DNA of 64,000 bases. Source: Rhizobium sp. Root274. Its GTDB lineage: Bacteria; Pseudomonadota; Alphaproteobacteria; Rhizobiales; Rhizobiaceae. A model generated the notes under the pieces. That model searched no databases, was not told where the DNA came from, and worked only from the letters and a program-made list of their open reading frames with translations. The position numbers and the translations under genes are program-made. Below, piece by piece: positions 8,411-18,263 of the stretch; position 1 is the stretch's first letter; the number at the start of each line of letters is the position of its first letter. Location of the stretch: NCBI RefSeq assembly GCF_001429245.1, contig NZ_LMJE01000008.1:372001-436000 (forward strand). The letters run 5' to 3'.

Positions 8411-11400
8411 CTAGTATTCCTTTTCGTAGAAGATACCGCCGCCGGCACCTTCGCCGCCCGCTTCGCCCTTCAGTTTCACGCCTCGGCCTATATCCAGGTT
8501 AATGACGGCCTTTGCGCCGCCGCTGCCGCTTTGCTGCAGTTCCAGATAGGTTCGATCGTTCAAGTATTTGCCGGCACTGATGCTGGTCTGGCCGGTCTCA
8601 TCGGTCGATATGTCGAGGTCGTCAACCCCGAGTGTTGTGCGCAGAGACTGAAAGAGCGACGTGCCCGTTCCGCCCGCCAGTTGCGCTGCCGCATCTGCCA
8701 GCTGGGCGATCTGCAGAGCAGACAAACGGGCCATCGACTGGCCGAAGATCAACTGCGCGAGGATCTCGTCCTGCGGCAGGGCAGGTGAAGACGTGAAGCT
8801 GACTGAGGGATTACTGGCAAGGCCCGTCAACTTGATCGTGATGGTCGCGCCGCCCGAGGTCGTCGTGGCGGTGAGGTCGATCAGCGGCACGAGGTCGCCG
8901 CCGAAGGTGATTTTCGCGTCGGTTATCGTCAGGCGCTTCGTCAGGATCTGCATGCGCCCGCGACGCAGTTCGAAACCACCCGAAATGCTCGGCGCCGCCG
9001 CAGTCCCCGTGAGTGTGATCGTGCCGCCCAGTTCGGCGTCGATGCCACGACCGCGGACGAAGGTCTGTGTCGGCGAGGAAATCCTGAGATCGAGCACGAT
9101 CGGCGCGCTTGCGGACCTGCCTTCAGCCGGCTCCTGCGTACTCTGCTGGCGCAGCACTTCGAGCGGTGCATGGCGATGTTCGATATTGAGTTCGCGCAGG
9201 CTGGCGGGCTTGCTTTCAGACAGCGTAATCGAGGTGCGGTCGAGGTCGATGGTCCCTGCCAGCGTCGGGCCGGCCAAGAGCGGTCCCTTGAGCGTCAGCC
9301 GCGCATCCGCGGTGCTGGTCACGGTTTTCCCGTCGACATAAACGGCTTTATCGAGATTGATCGAGAGGTCCGCGGGCAAACCGGGGGAGCGGATATCGAT
9401 GGAGCCACTGGCCGTGATGCGACCGCCGGTCGCGAAATTGCCGGTGAGGTTGCCAATCTCGGCGCGGCTGCCCGTGAGACTGATCGTGGTTGCGATCTGT
9501 TCGATCGCCAGATTGCGCCGCACATCGACGACACGGGCGCCGCTCGTTGATATGGTCCCGGTGATGCTGGGTTCGGAGGAGTTGCCACCAACGGTGAGAT
9601 CGACCCGCGCCGTGCCCTCGGCAACCAGCCCCTGATCGGCCAGACGGCCATTAGCGGCCGAAAGAGGGACGTCCCCCTGGATCCGCAGTTCCAGGCCAAC
9701 GCCATTGGATATCGAGACCGAGCCCGTACTGTTGAGGCCGATGCCGCCGCCGTTGATCCGGCTGTCGAGCGTCAGGCGCCCATTCTCGAAGCGGCCGTTC
9801 AGGGTCAGACCGAGCGGTGCCAGACCGGCGGCCCGGCTCTGCGCGATCGCCGCCCCTTGCCAGTCGAGCCGATAATCGGCGACGGGTGCCGCCGTCGTGC
9901 CTGCAACATCGATCTGGCCTGAGATCGTGCCTTCCGGCGCAACCTGAGGGGCCAGAGCATTGGCAAGCGAAGCCGGCAATCCTGCGATGTCCACGCGAAG
10001 GTTCAGCCGCTCTCCGACATCGCCCGACACGGTCACACGGCCGCTTCCCGCCGAAATGGTTGTCGGCGGCACCACAACCTTGCCGTTGTCGAGGCGAATC
10101 GTGCTCGGTTGGGCGAGCGAGAGGGGAATGCCGCGAGGGGCGGCCTGTAGCGCATTCAGCGTTACCGACATCCCGGCAGGCGTCTGGGACAGCTGTCCGT
10201 TCACGCTTACGGGGGCGTTGTCGTAACGGGCATCAAGGTCGAACTCTGTCTTATTCGCCGCCCGGTCCACCTTGAGCTCCACGCCCTCGATGCGGTTGGT
10301 GCCGGAAACGACAGCATCAGCTGTCACAATCCCATCTGCAGCCAGAGCCGCGACGTCACTCGCATTCAGGTCGATGGCAGGCGCGATAATCTCTACGCCA
10401 TCCTGGGTGATCTTCGTGCCGCTAGCCTTGACGACCGCGGAGGTCTTGCCCGCCTCCGAGGCCAGAGCCACATTGCCCTTCAGATCTCCGCTTACCTCCT
10501 GGCCCGCGAGCGCCGCCAGAAGGCTGATATCGGGAAAGTCGAAGGCGATCTCGCCCGCTGGCCTGAATGCCGCATCCAGGGTCAGCGCACCGCTCAGCGT
10601 GTTGGGGCCGATCTCCAGAGCCAGCCCCTTCACCTCGGTCGCTCCATTGGCGCTGACGACATTGCCGTTCGCCTTGACCGGCTTGCCATCGATCTGGCCA
10701 CTCAGGCTGATGTCGCCCTGAGGTGCCGTCGGGCTGGCAAGACCTTCTGCCGTCAGCTTAAGGTCGCTCACCTTGTAACCAGCCGCCACGCCCTCATCGA
10801 TCGCGAGGCTGACCGTCGCCTGGATGGCGTCCAGCGGCCCGGAGGCGGAGAGGTCGAAGCTTGCTGCCCCCTCCAGACGCTCGACGAAGTCCCCAAGATT
10901 GTTCAGCTGGCCGGTCAGGGCGGTCGCCAACGCCCCTTGTGGGTCGAGCGAGAGACTGCCCTGTACTTGGCCCAGATTGGTTCGCAGGTCGATATCGCGC
11001 AGGCTGACCGCCTGCGGCGCTGCATAATCGAGGCGCGTCGACACCTGCACCGGACCATCCAGCCTGGACGCGAGTGCCTGTGGTAGGAAACCGGGCTCGG
11101 CCGTCATCTGCACGTTGCCGGTAAATGACTGGTCGGCGAGCCCATAACGCCCACTGACCGCCCCATCCAGTCCTTCCGTATGGAGTATCAGTCCCTCCGT
11201 GGAGATGGCATCGGCCTCGACAACCAGAGGGGCCGTCAGATGAAGGGGTGCGCGAACATAAGGTGCGATACGGGGATCGGTGACGTCAGCCGACTGGACA
11301 GCCAGATCGACCATGAGGGGTCCCTGGCGGGTCGATAGGTTGAAGGCCGTGCTCGTGGCATTGAGATCGACATTCTCGAAGCGGCCCTGAGGCAGGGTGA

Positions 11401-12574
11401 GGCTCGCGAGATCCAGCTTGGCTGCCAGGGCGGCGGCGCTTGCTTCGCCCTGCAGACGCAGCGTCGCCTGACGCAAGCGCAGTTCCCCCGGGATGTCTCG
11501 GGCCGGTGCCGTCAACAAGACCGGCTCATCGGTTGCACGGGCCTCGATCGTCAGGTCGTTACCGCCTTGCGGATCGTAGCGCCCGGACGCGGTCAGGGCT
11601 GCTGAAGCGGTCGTAAGTTTGCCCGTCCTGATCGTGACGGTGCCGGACGGCCCCAGATCGACATCAGCATCGATTGCGGTTTCGCCGGCAAAGATCTGGC
11701 GCAGCTCCGGTGGCATGAGGCTCGCGAAGTTGCCGCCGCCCTCAGCTGTAATCGTTCTCGTGCCGTCCTCCGCCAGCCGATGCCGGGTGTTAACGGAAAC
11801 GGTCTGCTCGCCGGAGAGTTCGGCGGTGATCTTTCCTGCCCAGTCGTTGAGAGGGCCTTCGCCGTCTATATTCAGCGCAAGGGGTGGCTCGCCCGGTAAC
11901 TGCAACATCCGTCCCAGCATGCCCGCACGCGGTTCCTGGTAGTCCAGCCGGATGCGCAGCTGGTTGTCGTTCGGCGCATAGAGGAGAGCTGCCACCACGC
12001 TGTTGCCGGGATCATCGAGCCGGGTCGCCGTCAGCCGGCTTGCGATGGTGTCGCCGATGATCTGCACTGCGCCCTGGGCGTCCAGCGCCAGATCCCGCTG
12101 CACAAGCGCCTGTCCGAGCTGGAGCGACGGCAGGTCAAACTTCTTCACGTCGATTTCGACCGGCAACGAGAAGGGCTCGTCATTGGCCGGCGCCACCTCC
12201 GCCGTCGGTTCCGGCGCCCGGGTCACGGCCACGGTCCTGGCGGAAATCAGCTCGGCGGTAAATCGTTTGCGGATGAGATCCGAAGGGGTCCAGTCGAGCG
12301 ACAGATCGTCGATCGTCGCATAGGTGCCGCGGGAATCGGAGACGGTGACCTTGTCGATGGTCAGCGGACTGCTCAGGAGCGGCGAAGCTCCGGTGATCTC
12401 GATCTGTCGATTGTCAGCGGAGGCAAGCTCGGCAATCGTCGAGAAGAGATAGCCACTGCCGGTGCGCGAAAAGCCGGCCAAAAGCACTGCCAGGATGACG
12501 AGCGTCAGCAAGGCTGCCGTCACGGCGCCGAGCAGCTTAATCGTCCAGATCAGGATGCGTTTCAGCCAGGTCAT
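8411..12574 (-). CDS. tamB: Translocation and assembly module inner-membrane protein TamB
   Basis: A 1387-residue protein with one N-terminal membrane anchor (about residues 10-35, KLLGAVTAALLTLVILAV) followed by a very long beta-rich region of repeated short strands, and a C-terminal DUF490 domain ending in an aromatic residue. This is the TamB/YtfN architecture: a periplasm-spanning beta-taco linked to outer-membrane assembly and lipid transport. It lies 27 bp downstream of tamA on the same strand, so both come from one operon. Length is at the upper end of the usual 1200-1500 residues. Confidence 0.94.
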   Translation of the reverse strand: MTWLKRILIWTIKLLGAVTAALLTLVILAVLLAGFSRTGSGYLFSTIAELASADNRQIEITGASPLLSSPLTIDKVTVSDSRGTYATIDDLSLDWTPSDLIRKRFTAELISARTVAVTRAPEPTAEVAPANDEPFSLPVEIDVKKFDLPSLQLGQALVQRDLALDAQGAVQIIGDTIASRLTATRLDDPGNSVVAALLYAPNDNQLRIRLDYQEPRAGMLGRMLQLPGEPPLALNIDGEGPLNDWAGKITAELSGEQTVSVNTRHRLAEDGTRTITAEGGGNFASLMPPELRQIFAGETAIDADVDLGPSGTVTIRTGKLTTASAALTASGRYDPQGGNDLTIEARATDEPVLLTAPARDIPGELRLRQATLRLQGEASAAALAAKLDLASLTLPQGRFENVDLNATSTAFNLSTRQGPLMVDLAVQSADVTDPRIAPYVRAPLHLTAPLVVEADAISTEGLILHTEGLDGAVSGRYGLADQSFTGNVQMTAEPGFLPQALASRLDGPVQVSTRLDYAAPQAVSLRDIDLRTNLGQVQGSLSLDPQGALATALTGQLNNLGDFVERLEGAASFDLSASGPLDAIQATVSLAIDEGVAAGYKVSDLKLTAEGLASPTAPQGDISLSGQIDGKPVKANGNVVSANGATEVKGLALEIGPNTLSGALTLDAAFRPAGEIAFDFPDISLLAALAGQEVSGDLKGNVALASEAGKTSAVVKASGTKITQDGVEIIAPAIDLNASDVAALAADGIVTADAVVSGTNRIEGVELKVDRAANKTEFDLDARYDNAPVSVNGQLSQTPAGMSVTLNALQAAPRGIPLSLAQPSTIRLDNGKVVVPPTTISAGSGRVTVSGDVGERLNLRVDIAGLPASLANALAPQVAPEGTISGQIDVAGTTAAPVADYRLDWQGAAIAQSRAAGLAPLGLTLNGRFENGRLTLDSRINGGGIGLNSTGSVSISNGVGLELRIQGDVPLSAANGRLADQGLVAEGTARVDLTVGGNSSEPSITGTISTSGARVVDVRRNLAIEQIATTISLTGSRAEIGNLTGNFATGGRITASGSIDIRSPGLPADLSINLDKAVYVDGKTVTSTADARLTLKGPLLAGPTLAGTIDLDRTSITLSESKPASLRELNIEHRHAPLEVLRQQSTQEPAEGRSASAPIVLDLRISSPTQTFVRGRGIDAELGGTITLTGTAAAPSISGGFELRRGRMQILTKRLTITDAKITFGGDLVPLIDLTATTTSGGATITIKLTGLASNPSVSFTSSPALPQDEILAQLIFGQSMARLSALQIAQLADAAAQLAGGTGTSLFQSLRTTLGVDDLDISTDETGQTSISAGKYLNDRTYLELQQSGSGGAKAVINLDIGRGVKLKGEAGGEGAGGGIFYEKEY

Positions 12575-12601
12575 CGGTATTCTATCGTCCCTTCGCGTCG
12601 G

Positions 12602-14542
12602 TCAGAAGCTCTGGCCGATGCCCGCATAGATGCCATAACGACTGCCGCCGTCATAACGTTTCAATGGCATGGCGACATCGAGGCGCAAAGGCCCGAACGG
12701 GGTCATGTAGCGGAGACCGACGCCAGCACCCATGCGCAAGTCGGAGAATTCGAGAACGGTGCTGTCGGAGACGGAGCCGACATCGAGGAAGGGTACGATC
12801 CCGATCGTCTCGGTGATGCCGATCCGTGCCTCGATCGATGCCGTGGTGTAGGACCGGCCCCCGGTGCCGTCACCGTCTGCATTGTAGGGCGTGATCTCCT
12901 GAAAGGCATAGCCGCGGACGGAACCACCCCCGCCAGCGAAGAAGCGGCGGGTCGCCGGGATCGCGGAAAGATCTCCACCGCCGAACAGTGACCCCGCCGA
13001 TAGTTTGCCCGCCAGGACTACCCGGTCTTCCGAGCCCAGACCGAGATAGGCTGAGATCGAGCCTTCGAGTGAGGCAAAGGCGGTCTGGCCAAAGAAATCA
13101 TAACTCGGCGTTACCGTCACTGTGCCGTAATGGCCTTCGGTCGGGTTGAGCCTGTTGTCGCGCGTATCCCGGGTATAGCCGAGGGGAACGCCGAAGGTGA
13201 GATACTCGTTGCCGTCGCCGAACGCGTCGTCGATGCTGTCATAGGCAAGCGAAACGCCGGCGCTCACCGTGTCGGTGTCCGTCAGTTCATAGGCGAGCGC
13301 GACCTTGCCGGTCACGGTTGCCGCATCATAATAGTCGGTTTCGAGGGTGCTGCCCTTGATGCTTGCTTCGAGCGTCGCCGAGGGGAAGAAGGCACCCGGC
13401 TTGATGAAAGTGATGCCGGCTGTGTAGTCGAGCGAGGTGAGGTCGGTCACGTCGCGGCTTTCGCCGAGACCCCGAACGGCGCCTTCGATCCTAAGAGATT
13501 CGGCATTGCCGAAGAGGTTGCGGTGGCCCCAATAGCCTTCGAAACCTGCTCCATCGAGCGAGGAATAGCTGGCGCCGAAACCAAAATAGCGATGCTTTCC
13601 TTCGGAGACGGTGATGCCGATCGGAAGGCTTCCGTCTTCGGCCAGTGTTTCGTCTTCCTTCAATGTCACTGAAGAGAAGACCCCAAGTGCCCGCAGGCGT
13701 TCGGCGGCCTTGCGCAGCTGTTCCGGATCATATTTCTGGCCCGGGCGGAGGCGAGAATAGCGCTCGATGAACTCCGAATTCACCTTTCGCGCGCCCTTGA
13801 CCGTCACGGCGCCGATCGGCGCAACCGGTCCTCCATTGATGGCGATGGTCACGTCCACCGTGTTCGTCTCGTGGTCGGCGACAACATCCCGTCGGGTGAT
13901 TTCCGTCAGCGGCCGACTTTCCGCCTTCACCGCATCGGCCATCTTCTGTGCGGCCTTCAGGATGACCAGAGAGCCCGCCGGCTCTCCCGGCGTCAGATCG
14001 AAGTCTTCCGGATTGAGGTCCGTGGCATCCCCTTCGAGCGTGATCTTGCCCAAAGCGAATTCCACGCCGGGCTCGACGGAAATCGTGACGGGAACCGGTC
14101 GCGATCGGTCGAATGTCGGATTGGGCGGCAGTGCATCGATGTCGCGGCCATCGATGGTCACGCGCACGACGCCGCCATAGAGTGCGCGTTCGTAAAGCGT
14201 GGCAATCAGACGGTCGCGATCATCGCGCGCTTTGATCACGAGGCCGAGATCGCCGGATACCGGATCGTCTTCCTCGGCCAGCAGCCGCGACGTGCGCTCC
14301 AGCGATTTGCGCAGGTTGCGCTCGCTGGTGCCTGCGTCGAATGTGAGGGTGTAGTCGACCGGATCGATAATGTCGCGATCGGGTTCTTTCTCGCCCCAGA
14401 GATGGATGCCGAACAGCTCGAAGGCGCCGGCTGGCGTGGCCATGGTGGCGCTCAGCAGAAGCGGGCTTGCAGCGGTCAGAACCAGTCCGAGCCGGAACGC
14501 ATGACTAAACTTCGGCAATCTCGATCCACTCGGTCTTTGCAT
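12602..14542 (-). CDS. tamA: Outer-membrane assembly protein TamA (BamA/TamA superfamily)
   Basis: A 646-residue secreted protein. A signal-peptide-like N-terminus (hydrophobic segment about residues 18-40) precedes POTRA domains (about 60-290) and a 16-strand beta-barrel typical of Omp85 proteins. The barrel region includes VRGYAFQEITP, which holds the conserved VRGY motif of lid loop 6, and ends in phenylalanine (GIGQSF), the outer-membrane targeting signal. Together with TamB downstream it forms the translocation and assembly module. No strong ribosome site precedes the ATG, so the exact start is uncertain. Confidence 0.94.
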   Translation of the reverse strand: MQRPSGSRLPKFSHAFRLGLVLTAASPLLLSATMATPAGAFELFGIHLWGEKEPDRDIIDPVDYTLTFDAGTSERNLRKSLERTSRLLAEEDDPVSGDLGLVIKARDDRDRLIATLYERALYGGVVRVTIDGRDIDALPPNPTFDRSRPVPVTISVEPGVEFALGKITLEGDATDLNPEDFDLTPGEPAGSLVILKAAQKMADAVKAESRPLTEITRRDVVADHETNTVDVTIAINGGPVAPIGAVTVKGARKVNSEFIERYSRLRPGQKYDPEQLRKAAERLRALGVFSSVTLKEDETLAEDGSLPIGITVSEGKHRYFGFGASYSSLDGAGFEGYWGHRNLFGNAESLRIEGAVRGLGESRDVTDLTSLDYTAGITFIKPGAFFPSATLEASIKGSTLETDYYDAATVTGKVALAYELTDTDTVSAGVSLAYDSIDDAFGDGNEYLTFGVPLGYTRDTRDNRLNPTEGHYGTVTVTPSYDFFGQTAFASLEGSISAYLGLGSEDRVVLAGKLSAGSLFGGGDLSAIPATRRFFAGGGGSVRGYAFQEITPYNADGDGTGGRSYTTASIEARIGITETIGIVPFLDVGSVSDSTVLEFSDLRMGAGVGLRYMTPFGPLRLDVAMPLKRYDGGSRYGIYAGIGQSF

Positions 14543-14640
14543 TTCGCTACATCGCGATCTGTCAGGCTCTCCCCTGCCTTAAGACAACTTAGGCGGAAAT
14601 GCGCAGAAAGGGATACCCCCTTTTTTAGCGACAGACGAAA

Positions 14641-14668
14641 AAGGCGGGGAGTGTTGCCTCCCCGCCTT
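14641..14668 (-). terminator. Terminator after glycine-zipper lipoprotein gene
   Basis: A perfect 10-bp stem AAGGCGGGGA/TCCCCGCCTT with an 8-base loop, 23 bp beyond the lipoprotein stop on the minus strand, followed there by TTTTTCGTCTG. Confidence 0.8.
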
Positions 14669-14691
14669 CGATCACGAATCTGCTTTGCGGA

Positions 14692-14955
14692 TCAATAGCC
14701 GCGCGGGCAGGCGTCGATGTAGCGGTTGCCATACTGGTCGCGATAATAGCACTGGCCCGGCTGTTCCGAGACGCGGCCAATCACGGCGCCCGCGATGCCA
14801 CCGATGGCGGCACCCACAGCTGCGCCGCGGACGTTGCCCGTGGCAATGCCACCAATGATCGCGCCGGAAGCAGCGCCGATCCCGGCACCGCGTTCCGTCT
14901 GGGTGCAGCCTGCGACCGAAAGGCCGACCAGCATCAGCACTAGAGCTTTCTTCAT
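14692..14955 (-). CDS. Small glycine-zipper lipoprotein
   Basis: An 87-residue protein. The N-terminus MKKALVLMLVGLSVAGC is a lipoprotein signal ending in the lipobox VAGC. It is followed by a Gly/Ala-zipper region (GAGIGAASGAIIGGIATG and a second copy), like the 17-kDa surface antigen family, and a short tail with CYYRDQYGNRYIDACP. It is expected in the outer membrane. GGAGAG lies eight bases before the ATG at 14955; an in-frame ATG six bases upstream is too close to that box. Specific function is unknown. Confidence 0.82.
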   Translation of the reverse strand: MKKALVLMLVGLSVAGCTQTERGAGIGAASGAIIGGIATGNVRGAAVGAAIGGIAGAVIGRVSEQPGQCYYRDQYGNRYIDACPRGY

Positions 14956-15275
14956 CTTCATCTCTCCACGTTCACGCGTCCGGTCGAGCCGGTCTTGTTT
15001 TTCGACAGCATGCCCCGCCGCTCGAGCTGTCCCCATGCGGCTTGAGGCTTACATCAGCATAACCTTGACCAACGGAAAGTCCATGGTCGTGGCTCACACC
15101 TTCTCAGGTGGTTTCCTTGCATGATGGATCGAAGATGAACCCAGCATTTACAGGCGGTCTCATGCTGCGATGCGGCACATAAATTTTTCTGCCGCGACCT
15201 TCTGGACAGTTGCACATGTCACATAAAACTAACACGATACCCTTTGTGTCCGGGAGAGACACGAGGAGGAACAAG
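14956..15275. other. Intergenic region between divergent lipoprotein and hydroxylase genes
   Basis: About 320 bp without a supported gene. It must hold promoters for both flanking genes. The only clear structure is a 5-bp hairpin, GTGTC and GACAC, at 15246-15262, immediately before the GAGGAGG ribosome site of the 2Fe-2S subunit gene. I see no recognisable operator or small ORF. Confidence 0.6.
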
Positions 15276-15764
15276 ATGGCTAAAGTGACACTGACGGTGA
15301 ATGGCCGGACAGTGAGCGGAGAGTGCGAGGATCGCACCCTGCTCGTGCATTTCATTCGCGAGAAGCTTGGTCTGACAGGAACGCATGTGGGTTGCGATAC
15401 CACCCAGTGCGGCACCTGCGTCGTCCATATGGACGGCAAGTCGATCAAGAGCTGTTCGATCCTGGCCGTCCAGGCCTCGGGGTCGTCGATCACCACGATC
15501 GAAGGTCTCTCTTCCGGCGGCGACCTGCACCCTGTGCAGGCGGCCTTCAAGGAGCATCACGGCCTGCAATGCGGCTTCTGCACACCCGGCATGGTGATGA
15601 CGGCGCTCGACATGATCTGTCGTCACAACGGTGCGCTCGACGAGGCCACCGTCCGCCACGAGCTCGAAGGCAATATCTGTCGCTGCACGGGCTACCACAA
15701 CATCGTCAAGGCCGTGCTTTCGGCCAATGAAGCGATGACCGCCGGCCGTCAGGCCGCCGAGTGA
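15276..15764 (+). CDS. Molybdenum hydroxylase small subunit (2Fe-2S, CoxS-like)
   Basis: A 162-residue iron-sulfur protein. The N-terminal plant-ferredoxin-type cluster motif is [10 protein letters not shown] with a further cysteine at SC, and the second all-helical cluster domain has CGFCTPGM and CRCTGY. This is the electron-transfer subunit of xanthine-oxidase-family enzymes. The ATG at 15276 is preceded by GAGGAGGA. It is the first gene of an S-L-M operon; the M and L subunits follow on the same strand. Confidence 0.93.
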   Translation: MAKVTLTVNGRTVSGECEDRTLLVHFIREKLGLTGTHVGCDTTQCGTCVVHMDGKSIKSCSILAVQASGSSITTIEGLSSGGDLHPVQAAFKEHHGLQCGFCTPGMVMTALDMICRHNGALDEATVRHELEGNICRCTGYHNIVKAVLSANEAMTAGRQAAE

Positions 15765-15770
15765 CTTCAA

Positions 15771-15864
15771 GCGAGTAGGGAATAGCGAGTAGCGAATGGT
15801 CCGTCGCATGGCGACGTCAATTTAGCGCACTCCGTCCTCTATTCGTCATTCGCTATTCGCTCAC
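15771..15864 (+). repeat. Imperfect inverted repeat in the gap between the S and L subunit genes
   Basis: The left arm (about 15771-15799) contains GAATAGCGAGTAGCGAAT and the right arm (about 15841-15864) its near complement; 15 of 18 positions match. Each arm is itself built from a short TAGCGA-type unit. The element nearly fills the 117-bp gap inside the operon, so it could fold in the mRNA between the two coding regions. It looks like a member of a short interspersed palindromic repeat. Confidence 0.7.
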
Positions 15865-15881
15865 TTCTGGAGGAGAAGACA

Positions 15882-18248
15882 ATGGGTGTTGAAGGAATCG
15901 GCGCGCGGGTGGCGCGCAAGGAAGACAAGCGTTTCCTGACCGGCAAGGGCCGGTATACCGACGATATGGTCGTGCCGGGCATGAAATATGCCTATTTCGT
16001 CCGTTCGCCCTATGCGCATGCCAAGATCAAGTCGATCGATGTCACCGCCGCCAAGGCCATGCCCGGCGTCATCGATGTGCTCGACGGCAAGCAGCTTTTG
16101 GCCGATGGAATCGGCAATCTGATCTGCGGCTGGATGATCCATTCCAAGGACGGCACGCCGATGAAGATGGGCGCTTGGCGTCCGCTGGCGCATGAGACCG
16201 TGCGCTATGTCGGCGATGCCGTCGCGATCGTCGTGGCTGACAGCATCGGCGAGGCACGGGACGCCTCGGAAGCCGTTGTCGTCGAATACGAGGAACTGCC
16301 GGTGGTGACCGGTGCCGTCGATGCGCTGAAGCCAGGCGCGCCGCAGCTTCACCCCGAAGCGCCCGGCAACCTGATCTTCGACTGGGAGATCGGCGATAGT
16401 GCCGCCGCCGATGCGGCGATTGCCAGTGCCGCCCATGTCACCGAGATTGACATCTTCAACAACCGTCTGTCGCCGAACCCGATGGAGCCGCGCGCGACGC
16501 TCGGCATCTACGACACGGCGGAAGATCATTTCACCTGCTACACCACCTCGCAGAATCCGCATGTCGCGCGTCTCGTCATGAGCGCCTTCTACAATGTCGC
16601 GCCCGAGCATAAGCTGCGCGTCATCGCGCCCGATGTCGGCGGCGGTTTCGGCTCGAAGATCTACATTTATCCGGAAGAAGTCGTCTGTCTCTGGGCATCC
16701 AAGAAGACCGGCGTGCCGGTCAAGTGGACGTCCGATCGTACCGAGGCCTTCCTCACCGATGCCCATGGTCGTGACCATGTTTCCAAGGTCAAGATGGCCT
16801 TCGACAAGGATCACAGGATCATCGGGTTGAAGGTCGACACCATCGCCAATCTCGGCGCCTACATGTCGCTCTTTTCCTCTTCAGTTCCGACCTATCTCTA
16901 TGCCACGCTGCTGTCTGGCCAGTATGCGATCCCGGCGATCCACGCCAATGTTCGGACTGTCTATACCAACACCGTGCCGGTCGATGCCTATCGTGGTGCC
17001 GGTCGTCCGGAGGCGACCTACCTGCTGGAACGCACCGTCGAGACGGCAGCGCGTGAACTCGGCATTTCGCCGGCTGAACTGCGCCAGAAGAACTTCGTGC
17101 GGACCTTCCCGTACCAGACGCCCGTCATCATGTGCTACGACGCCGGCAATTACGACGCCTCGCTCGAAGCTGCGATGTCCGCTGCCGACTGGAATGGTTT
17201 CCCGGCCCGCAAGGCGGAAGCCGCGCGGCGCGGCAAGCTGCGGGGCATCGGCATGAGTTGCTATATCGAGGCTTGCGGCATTGCGCCGTCTGCAGCGGTC
17301 GGTTCGCTCGGGGCCGGTGTTGGTCTGTGGGAATCGGCCGAAGTCCGCGTGAATGCGGTCGGCACGGTTGAAGTGCTCACCGGTTCGCACAGCCATGGCC
17401 AGGGCCACGAAACCACCTTCGCCCAGCTCGTTTCCGAACGATTCGGCCTGCCGATCGACAATGTCTCCATCGTCCATGGCGATACCGACAAGGTGCAGAT
17501 GGGCATGGGCACCTATGGCTCCCGCTCCGGTGCCGTCGGCATGTCGGCGATCGTCAAGGCGCTCGATAAGGTCGAGGCGAAAGCCAAGAAGATCGCGGCG
17601 CATCTGATGGAAGCCGACGAAAGCGACATCGTCATCGAGAATGGCGAACTCAAGGTCGCCGGGACCGACAAGACGCTGCCGTGGTTCCAGGTGGCGCTTG
17701 CCGCCTATACCGCACATAACCTGCCGTCCGGCATGGAGCCGGGCCTGAAAGAGGGGGCCTTCTACGATCCCTCCAACTTCACCTTCCCGGCCGGCTGCTA
17801 CATCGCCGAAGTCGAGGTCGATCCGGAAACCGGCAAGACCGAGATCGTGCAGTTCGTCGCAGCCGACGACTTCGGCAATATCATCAATCCGATGATCGTC
17901 GAGGGCCAGGTGCATGGCGGTATTGCGCAAGGGATCGGCCAGGCGCTGCTCGAAGGCGTGCATTACGATCCGCAGACGGGCCAGCTTCTGACCGCAAGCT
18001 ACATGGATTATGCCATGCCGCGCGCCGACGACCTGCCGTCCTTCAATGTCTCGCACCAGAACACGCCTTGCCCGGGCAATCCGCTCGGCATCAAGGGCTG
18101 CGGCGAGGCAGGCGCCATCGGATCTCCGCCGGCGCTGATGAATGCGATCACCGATGCAATCGGCAACAACGATCTCAACATGCCGGCGACGCCGCTTGCC
18201 GTCTGGAGCGCGCTCCAGGCCAATGCGACCCGCCAGGCCGCCGAATAA
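15882..18248 (+). CDS. Molybdenum hydroxylase large subunit (form II CODH-like)
   Basis: A 788-residue molybdopterin-cytosine-dinucleotide-binding subunit of the xanthine oxidase family. The active-site loop is AYRGAGR at residues 369-375. True form I CO dehydrogenases have AYXCSFR here, with the cysteine that holds copper, so this enzyme is form II and its substrate is not established. The C-terminal segment [11 protein letters not shown] holds the conserved catalytic glutamate. An AGGAG box precedes the ATG. It lies between the 2Fe-2S and FAD subunit genes, giving a complete three-subunit hydroxylase. Confidence 0.93.
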   Translation: MGVEGIGARVARKEDKRFLTGKGRYTDDMVVPGMKYAYFVRSPYAHAKIKSIDVTAAKAMPGVIDVLDGKQLLADGIGNLICGWMIHSKDGTPMKMGAWRPLAHETVRYVGDAVAIVVADSIGEARDASEAVVVEYEELPVVTGAVDALKPGAPQLHPEAPGNLIFDWEIGDSAAADAAIASAAHVTEIDIFNNRLSPNPMEPRATLGIYDTAEDHFTCYTTSQNPHVARLVMSAFYNVAPEHKLRVIAPDVGGGFGSKIYIYPEEVVCLWASKKTGVPVKWTSDRTEAFLTDAHGRDHVSKVKMAFDKDHRIIGLKVDTIANLGAYMSLFSSSVPTYLYATLLSGQYAIPAIHANVRTVYTNTVPVDAYRGAGRPEATYLLERTVETAARELGISPAELRQKNFVRTFPYQTPVIMCYDAGNYDASLEAAMSAADWNGFPARKAEAARRGKLRGIGMSCYIEACGIAPSAAVGSLGAGVGLWESAEVRVNAVGTVEVLTGSHSHGQGHETTFAQLVSERFGLPIDNVSIVHGDTDKVQMGMGTYGSRSGAVGMSAIVKALDKVEAKAKKIAAHLMEADESDIVIENGELKVAGTDKTLPWFQVALAAYTAHNLPSGMEPGLKEGAFYDPSNFTFPAGCYIAEVEVDPETGKTEIVQFVAADDFGNIINPMIVEGQVHGGIAQGIGQALLEGVHYDPQTGQLLTASYMDYAMPRADDLPSFNVSHQNTPCPGNPLGIKGCGEAGAIGSPPALMNAITDAIGNNDLNMPATPLAVWSALQANATRQAAE

Positions 18249-18263
18249 GGGAGGAAAAGGACC

